Position numbers and translations under genes: made by a program. Positions 58,449 through 64,000 of a stretch of DNA of 64,000 nt are shown here, piece after piece (positions within the stretch are counted from its first letter, which is position 1; every line of letters starts with the position of its first letter). Source of the stretch: Seiridium cupressi (Eukaryota > Ascomycota > Sordariomycetes > Amphisphaeriales > Sporocadaceae). The stretch covers positions 424,696 to 488,695 of the forward strand of contig JARVKI010000022.1 in assembly GCA_036674765.1 (NCBI GenBank). The letters are read 5' to 3'. Below the pieces are notes generated by a model. That model saw only the letters and a program-made list of their open reading frames with translations, searched no databases and was not told where the DNA came from.

Positions 58449-59591
58449 GTTGCCGGACGTCTGCAGATACGTGAAACACTAGGCCGGTGTACCCCGTACA
58501 AGCTCGACAGTTGTACGCGCAGGATGACGCACAGGCGAGAGTTATTTATAGGGGTGGTGGCTAGATGTACTCGCTGGCGCAGTTGCGATCCGGATCGGGC
58601 TGCTTGCTGCTGGAGGTGGGGTTGATGGTGGCGGCCGAGAGGGCAGTTCGGCAGCACGGCGTCAGCTTCTCGGCGCAGAGGTTTGCGCGCGAAACACAGG
58701 CTCGCAGGTGGTGAGAAGACAACGCGAGCAGTACAACAAAACCAAGCTGGTGAAACAGGCTCTCGAGAAAGAGGCAGAGCTTTGAGGTTATCGAGTATGC
58801 GGCCTGACGGCCAACCCACTCCTTCCCGCCCTGTGCCTTGTCAGCGGCAGCCAGGGTTTAGCGGGCATGCGGGGATCTCTCATTGGCCTCGTCTGCAAGC
58901 TGCTCCAATCGGTCCCATAGCTTGGCGGCATAGCTGATCATGGACTTGATTGGTCTCTTCAGCTGGGCGCTTAGGAGGACGAAGAGGAAAGGGGACAAAT
59001 CGCAGCTGCAAGCGCCGGAACTGCGAGAGCAAGATTGACTGAAACGGAAGCCGGCTCGCTGCGAATCTCTCCTGCCTGAGGATTGCTGTGGTGTGGTCCC
59101 GTAGTACGGTACATGTACTCATCAGTCGTTTGCACATTACATGCTTTAATCTCGAAGCGCCACTAACACGCACCGTTGGAGGTGACACAGACGCACAACC
59201 AGGCCGCGCTTTAGTGCTCCCCGTTTAGTCTCCCAATTTAGTGAGATCTTTAATCCATAGCTTGCCAAATCATACAGTTCAGGAAACACACCGCGTTGGG
59301 CCAATTAGACGACCCCGGCTTCGATATTGGGTATCCAAATAGGTATTCGTCCTGTCCACTGGAGCGGCTGAAGATGTCGTCACTGTTCAGCGAGACATAT
59401 AGTGGTACCGACCTGAACATTACAAGGCGCCGAAAGCTTCAATGGAGCATATGGTCATGTAATTTGACACCTGTAGTTTGGATGCTATGAATAAATACCA
59501 TGAGATGTGATATCAGAGTATGGGTTGCGCTGCGGTACACATATAGGCGGCTAAAATGCTGGTGCCGGGCCTCGATTTAAAATCGTTAGTG

Positions 59592-59616
59592 TTCCTTGCA
59601 TCTTCCATGCAAGGAA
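59592..59616. repeat. Perfect 10-base inverted repeat (hairpin, 5-base loop)
   Basis: TTCCTTGCAT at 59592-59601 and its exact inverse ATGCAAGGAA at 59607-59616 flank a CTTCC loop. It lies in non-coding sequence, about 1.1 kb from either flanking start codon. Role unknown. Confidence 0.8.
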
Positions 59617-60637
59617 TCCAAGACAGCCATATGGCAGATGAATGGCACCCAGGGATCTTGGTCATTTTGAGCGGCCCGAAACACTAGCAGACGTTGCCGA
59701 GAGCCTTTGCTGATCAACGAGGGTCTGGCACGGTAAGGAGAGGCGGCTGATGAGCAGAGAGCAGCAGAGAACAGCAGCCTCGACCATGCGACTTGGGATA
59801 TAATGACAAGGCCATATGCAGAAAGAGGTACAACTGCAACACTTCCTCCCGACAGTCGAGGGACCCATAAGGCGATTCGGCCCCCAAACATGTGGTCGAT
59901 GCCTCCCCAACAGGGAACCACAGCTTGCCAATGACAGGCCTCCCAAAGAATCGTGGGGGCATGTACATAGTTGATTGTAAGTTCGGGTGTGAAAGGCAGA
60001 AAAGGGTGCGCCTCAGTCCCCACAATCCGTTCGGTTACCTAATCCCCTGATGCAGTATTTTTGCGGAGGCAAACTTTCGACGCGGCGTCCCACATAGACT
60101 ATCCAAGGCAGCAGCCATCGCAACCAACGGCGAATCCTCGTTTGGAGCCCTCTTTGGAAAGCACTGACTTGACGGCTCAATAAGTTTCACTTGGGCCTAG
60201 CAAAAAGTGACTCATCTGTTGCGGAGACTTGCATGAAGCCTCGGAACCGAGTCGAGCTCCGAGCTATAGGCTTCGGTGTCGGCAACTAAAGCTCGGAGCC
60301 ATTCGCCACATTTCGTGGATCAGGTCGTCAAGCCACAACGGTATCTGGCCTGCCGGGAGCGCAACTGGCCAATCACAAGAGCCCATTAGCTTGGAGTGGG
60401 TGCATGGAGGCCGCGTGGCAACCTCTTCTGTGATGCTTGAGTTCTAGTTTCATGGCCCGAAGCCTTATTCCAGAGCCTTCGGACTCGTTCGAGGCCATTG
60501 CCTTGGCATGGATGACTGTTCCATACCGTCGTAAGTGATGCGGACTTGCGTACATCATTCGCCATTAGCCTGACAGGTCCACGCATGACGAGTTGCCTGA
60601 TCTAGGCATTAGTAGACTTGAATCAGTATAATAGATC

Positions 60638-60649
60638 GAAGATTCCCCT
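60638..60649 (+). promoter_or_regulatory. Heat-shock element (GAAgaTTC) overlapping a CCCCT stress element
   Basis: GAAnnTTC, the two-unit core bound by heat-shock factor, lies at 60638-60645, immediately overlapped by CCCCT (60645-60649), the STRE bound by Msn2/4-type factors in yeast. The site is about 60 bases before the Hsp20 ATG. An imperfect three-unit element (TTC, GAG, TTC with two-base spacing) lies at 60468-60480. Its place before a small heat-shock gene makes it credible. Confidence 0.6.
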
Positions 60650-60707
60650 CACTATTGTCTACAGAATTCATCCTCCACACATCATTACAACAATTTCCCA
60701 TATCACA

Positions 60708-61793
60708 ATGGCGACCAACAACAACAACAACAACAATCAGGGACAAAACCCCTTCTGGGACTTTGTTCAATCTTTCGACGCCAATGCTCATCACAGGCCG
60801 GGCGCTGGCGTCGACCATACTTCGGCAGAACCCTCGTTCGGAGCTGGGTTTCCCTTTGGCCCTGGCTCATTCAATCCTTGGGCGGGCAGTCGCGGCTGGG
60901 GCGGACCATGGGGAGGTCCACCGGGTGACTTCTCCTGGGGACGCGGAGGTCGCCATGGCAGACATGGTCGTCACCACCATCGCCGAGGCGGCTCCGATTC
61001 GGACAGAGAAGGCGATGATTCCGAGGAGCGCGATTTCGACATGGAGGACTCTCCCGAAACCATGAGAGACGATGGTCCGCCTCCGCCTCACCCACCACCA
61101 CCGCACGCGTTCCATCACGGGCGCCACCGACATGGAGGGCCTGGAGGACACGGGGGACCTGGAGGGCGCGGGGGATCTGGAGGACGTGGGGGACCTGGAG
61201 GACGTGGGGGACCTGGAGGACACGGCTGCCGTGGTCGCGGAGGACCGCGCGGAAGACATGGCCCACCGCCGCCGCCGCCGCCACCCTTCGGCCCTCCTGG
61301 CGGTGCGTTTGATCTCCAGTCCCTGATGCGAGCACTCGCAGGTCACCCAGCCGCCCAAGCTTTCCGCGGCTATTTCGACAACCAAGCTGGGCCCCATGAC
61401 GAGGCAGCTGAGCAGTCTGGAGATCAGGATGACACCTTCGTCCCCCCATTAGACGTTTTCAACACCGAGAAAGCATATATCCTCCACATTTCTCTACCTG
61501 GAGCTGTCAAGGAGGATGTTGGTGTGAACTGGGACGCCGACAAGAACCAGCTAAATGTTGCTGGTGTGGTCTATCGACCAGGAAACGAGGAGTTCCTCCA
61601 ATCCCTTACCTCGAGCGAGCGCAAGGTCGGTATGTTTGAGCGCAAGATCAAGCTCCCACCCTTTGAGACCGACGAGAAGGAGGAGGTTGACGGGCAAGGC
61701 ATTACTGCCAAGATGGAGAACGGTATTCTGATCGTCACCGTCCCCAAGGTAGAGAAGGAGTGGACCGAGATCCACAAAGTTGACATTCAGTGA
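60708..61793 (+). CDS. Small heat-shock protein, Hsp20/Hsp30 (alpha-crystallin) family
   Basis: Single exon of 361 residues from the ATG at 60708, large for an Hsp20. The alpha-crystallin domain is C-terminal, about residues 245-355: PPLDVFNTEKAYILHISLPG, VNWDADKNQLNVAGVVYRP, KIKLPPFET and the typical ENGILIVTVPK. Such proteins hold unfolded proteins for refolding. The N-terminal 240 residues are unusual: an Asn run, WDFVQSFD (an Hsp30-type start motif), then a long Gly/Arg/His/Pro region with HGRHGRHHHRRGG, a tandem Gly-Pro-Gly-Gly array (DNA repeats of 18 bases at about 61135-61225) and a Pro run. Several frames in this GC-rich stretch look open only because of composition. A heat-shock element precedes the gene. 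Confidence 0.93.
   Translation: MATNNNNNNNQGQNPFWDFVQSFDANAHHRPGAGVDHTSAEPSFGAGFPFGPGSFNPWAGSRGWGGPWGGPPGDFSWGRGGRHGRHGRHHHRRGGSDSDREGDDSEERDFDMEDSPETMRDDGPPPPHPPPPHAFHHGRHRHGGPGGHGGPGGRGGSGGRGGPGGRGGPGGHGCRGRGGPRGRHGPPPPPPPPFGPPGGAFDLQSLMRALAGHPAAQAFRGYFDNQAGPHDEAAEQSGDQDDTFVPPLDVFNTEKAYILHISLPGAVKEDVGVNWDADKNQLNVAGVVYRPGNEEFLQSLTSSERKVGMFERKIKLPPFETDEKEEVDGQGITAKMENGILIVTVPKVEKEWTEIHKVDIQ
61135..61225 (+). repeat. 18-base tandem repeat inside the Hsp20 gene
   Basis: Imperfect head-to-tail units of about 18 bases built on GGACCTGGAGGACGTGGG, each encoding Gly-Pro-Gly-Gly-Arg-Gly or a variant with His or Ser. About five units are present. Copy number is likely variable among strains. Confidence 0.75.
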
Positions 61794-62130
61794 GAGTGTT
61801 TGAGTCCGTTGTAGTTTGGAGTTCCGGTCCGGGTTCTTTTTCCGTGGTGGATTTCTGATGCCGTATATATCTCGAGGAGGTCTAATTTGACCTACCCAAA
61901 AACAAGAAAACCCAAAAAATAAAAATCATGCCTTCAAGGCATCAATCGTCACAGTTCCGCGTAATTGATCGTAATGTCGCTTGCTGAAATTCTTTTGGAC
62001 GAATTTATTTGGCTTTGTGCTAATAGCAAATGTATTCCATCGCAAGTGTCAAAGTGTTAGCCACTTTCCAAGGCGCATTGCTAGATAACGACGACCTGTC
62101 CCTGGAGGCAAGCATGGCCCCACCTGCAGC
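61794..62130. other. Convergent 3' spacer between Hsp20 and Pcc1
   Basis: The two genes end toward each other. An A-rich stretch near 61900-61925 may contain the Hsp20 poly-adenylation signals. No gene is supported. Confidence 0.45.
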
Positions 62131-62528
62131 TCATATGGCATCTGTAGGGTCAGTGGACAAGACGTCTGTATCCAAGTTCTCCATGACTTCCAGGACAAGC
62201 GTCAAGCTCTCCATGAAGCCGTTGACGGCGACGCGAAGCATGCGATTTGTTGTAGCTTTGTAAGTCACCTTGAGAAGACTATCTTGATCACGTCCATTCT
62301 CGGGTCCAGTCGTGGGTGTAGCTATGGCCAGTTCCCTCTGCACCAATGGTGAGAGCTCCTTGTCGACACGCAGGGACCTGAGTGCGACAGAAGCGAGTCG
62401 TGCGGTAGGGAAGGGGACGTCTAGTGTTCTACCAAATGTTGTTAGCATCGAAAGGTTGCTCACAGCAGCCGGTGCAGAGACACTAACAAAGAACATGGAA
62501 ACTCTTGGGCGCCGCTCGTAACGGCCAT
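62131..62528 (-). CDS. PCC1: EKC/KEOPS complex subunit Pcc1
   Basis: Two exons, 62488-62528 and 62131-62428, give 112 residues. The complex makes the t6A modification of ANN-decoding tRNAs and contributes to telomere maintenance and transcription; Pcc1 mediates dimerisation. The first exon encodes MAVTSGAQEFPCS and two bases of Leu; the intron (62429-62487) has a TGCTAAC branch site and a TAG acceptor. The body shows the family landmarks TLDVPFPTARLASVALRSLR, VDKELSPLV, LKVTYKATTNRMLRVAVNGF and LVLEVMENLD. The length is that of a normal Pcc1. A longer frame upstream on the same strand is interrupted by this intron and is not used. The gene is divergent from CDC14. Confidence 0.93.
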
Positions 62529-63318
62529 GCTCGCTCTGGTGACCGCTGATGCGACCACTGGTCTTTCCCGGTTGCCAGTTGCGACGCCGAGATGGATTGT
62601 TCCCTCTGTTTGTGATGGTGGGGTCCAGTGGTGGGTGGCCGAGCTTCGAGTTTCTTTTTCCGTGGGACGCCTGGGCGGGACGGGTGACGGGGCGGCACTC
62701 TGACCACACTACATACAGTCTGGAACGCAGCAGATTGCGACGATGCCTCTGGGACAGGCTGGCAGGGCTTCAGGGCTTGAACAACAGGGGGTGCGGGGTA
62801 CGTTGGGTCTCGCTCGCCCGGTTTTTCGGGGGCCGCTGTGGCAGTGGTTGCCGTGACAACAGCATTTACCAACGCTCGACCAGGGGCTTTGTAGCAGACC
62901 GGGGGTCGGGCCAAAATAACAGCAGTCTTGATTTTCATAAAACCTGTGGCTGTCTCCTTTGGCAACTGCTCACACGATACCTCCTATTCCGCATTTTCTG
63001 CCTCAACGCAAACCACCAGTGCCCGACACTCTCCCTTCGTCGCATCTGTCGTCGCTGCCCCGGCGCATCTGGTCCATTGTTGACAGCGGCCAACTGTTTG
63101 TTTTGCAGAGCCCACAATTGACCGAGAGCCGCCTCGTCTGCTTCCGCGCATCCAGTGTCGTCACCGTCCTTTCGGGCACATCCATAATAGACTTCGCACC
63201 TACAGAGAACAACCAGAGAAGCAACGCCGTTATACTTTCCCAGCTTGGCCATCTGGTTATACTCCATCGCACCCGACCATTGTTTGGCAGTTTCTGCTTG
63301 CGCGCCGCCGCAGAATCC
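62529..63318. other. Divergent promoter region of Pcc1 and CDC14
   Basis: About 790 bases separate the two start codons. Frames of 110 to 190 codons here overlap each other on both strands and show no motifs. No gene is supported. Confidence 0.45.
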
Positions 63319-63918
63319 ATGGCGCCTTCGTCAAAACACCCCAGCATGGGGCAGGTTGTTGAGTATATCCCCGGTATGTCTACACCGCCTGTCATCTCAC
63401 CCCGAGCCACACTCTACCCCAGAGTTCTCCGGCTCTGCCTCCAGTATCGCATATTCTCAGATGCCCAACCCTCGATTTCACGGCCCGATGGAGAGCATTC
63501 AAAACAAACTCCTCCATGTTACGCATGACTCGGTGGCCCTCATCCAGCCCGCAGTGTTGATGAATCTTGATTTTCCGGTGACGCTGACCCATATTCAAGA
63601 CCGCCTATATCTCGCATCGTATACACACTCTCCTACGCCCGACTCCTACTTTCCTTATCCCGAGGCGCCGCTTCGATCGCCGAATAAGAGAACTGCGAGA
63701 GCTGTCGATGGACCTTCCCCGATTCCGACCAAGGACTCCCGTCAGCCGCCCTGCTACTTTACCGTCGACGACCAACTCTTTTACAACGCCTTCCACCACG
63801 ACTTTGGCCCTTTCCACATTGGCCATTTGTACCGGTTCGCCCTCCAGTTCCACGATGTTCTTGGCGCAAAAGAAAATCAACACAGACCCATTGTCTTTTG
63901 GAGTCGAGCAGACCCAAG
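63319..63918 (+). CDS. CDC14: Dual-specificity phosphatase Cdc14, 5' part (truncated by window end)
   Basis: Exons 63319-63373 and 63600-63918, ending at a GTGTAT donor beyond which the sequence becomes poly-G. Cdc14 reverses Cdk phosphorylation during mitotic exit and cytokinesis. Exon 1 encodes MAPSSKHPSMGQVVEYIP, and exon 2 opens with DRLYLASYTHSPTPDSYFPY, the family start. Further landmarks are CYFTVDDQLFYNAFHHDFGP, HIGHLYRFALQFHDVL and RPIVFWSRADPR. The catalytic C(X5)R loop lies further on and is absent. The 226-base first intron contains a CTGAC branch site and an ATTCAAG acceptor. The family assignment is secure, but the gene is incomplete here. Confidence 0.87.
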
Positions 63919-63925
63919 GTGTATG

Positions 63926-63927
<2 letters not shown>

Positions 63928-64000
<73 letters not shown>
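63928..64000. repeat. Terminal run of 73 G, probable artefact
   Basis: The last 73 bases of the window are G without exception, starting nine bases into the third intron-exon region of CDC14. No natural fungal element of this kind is known to me. Two-colour sequencers report absence of signal as G, so assembly of such read ends is a likely cause. It is not a telomere, which would read TTAGGG repeats. Confidence 0.85.

Larger units (their letters stand above)
58449..60707. other. Divergent promoter region of the WW-PhoD and Hsp20 genes
   Basis: About 2.3 kb without a supported gene. It contains a perfect 10-base inverted repeat at 59592-59616 and heat-shock-type elements close to 60708. A 145-codon minus-strand frame (59586-60023) has no recognisable features. 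Confidence 0.45.

Noticed and set aside
60867..61449. Two long minus-strand frames across the Hsp20 gene
   Set aside because: They arise from the GC-rich tandem repeat and have no motif; the plus-strand alpha-crystallin domain shows the true coding strand.
63928..64000. Poly-G end read as a telomere or G-quadruplex element
   Set aside because: Fungal telomeres read TTAGGG; an uninterrupted 73-base G run at the very edge fits a sequencing artefact better.
1..64000. tRNA, rRNA or CRISPR loci
   Set aside because: I saw no convincing T-loop/acceptor-stem combination, no rRNA-like stretch and no spaced direct repeats; CRISPR is not expected in a fungus.

Overview
The window is nuclear DNA of a filamentous ascomycete, most probably a Sordariomycete. 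Nearly every gene is broken by short introns (about 50 to 120 bases) with GT...AG ends and CTAAC/CTGAC-like branch points. There are no operons, intergenic spaces are long (up to about 3 kb), and the protein set is typical of Pezizomycotina: a HAMP-repeat osmosensing histidine kinase, a 2EXR-type protein, a Csx2-type ArfGAP and a WW-PhoD protein. I could not fix the order or genus. Most coding regions had to be assembled from exons, so exon limits are given inside each entry.

Layout, left to right. 0.5-12.3 kb is mainly metabolism: a membrane-anchored steryl-ester/acid lipase (+), a 4-coumarate-CoA-ligase-like acyl-CoA synthetase (+), the mitochondrial F1 assembly factor Atp11 (-), a Nudix CoA-pyrophosphatase-like enzyme (+), a Ctr copper transporter (-) and 3-hydroxyanthranilate 3,4-dioxygenase of the kynurenine/NAD pathway (+). 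14-29.5 kb is signalling and trafficking: a CHK2/Rad53-type checkpoint kinase (-), a damaged 2EXR gene (-), a Csx2-type BAR-PH-ArfGAP-ankyrin protein (-) and, divergent from it, a UNC-13/Munc13-like C2 protein (+).

29.5-43 kb is gene-poor. It holds a putative three-exon small gene (-), the group III hybrid histidine kinase NIK1/OS-1 (+) and a small coiled-coil protein gene built around a 20-base micro-exon (-). 43-64 kb holds a SAM-HMG-box protein (+), condensin subunit CAP-H (-), a Na+/Ca2+-exchanger-family transporter (+), a small low-complexity protein (+), a WW-PhoD phosphatase-like protein (-), an Hsp20/Hsp30 small heat-shock protein (+), the KEOPS subunit Pcc1 (-) and the first exons of Cdc14 phosphatase (+). 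The last 73 bases are pure G and look artificial.

The genes do not form a biosynthetic cluster. Many pairs are divergent and share a promoter region: Atp11/Nudix, Ctr/HAAO, Csx2/UNC-13, CAP-H/exchanger, PhoD/Hsp20 and Pcc1/Cdc14. Three cell-cycle and chromosome genes (CHK2, CAP-H, Cdc14) and two stress genes (NIK1, Hsp20) lie in the window, but nothing in the sequence shows they are co-regulated. I found no convincing new multi-gene system. The items most worth a second look are a 36-base hairpin in the CAP-H/exchanger promoter region, two small genes that depend on 17-20 base micro-exons, the damaged 2EXR gene, a GC-AG intron in NIK1 and the poly-G end.
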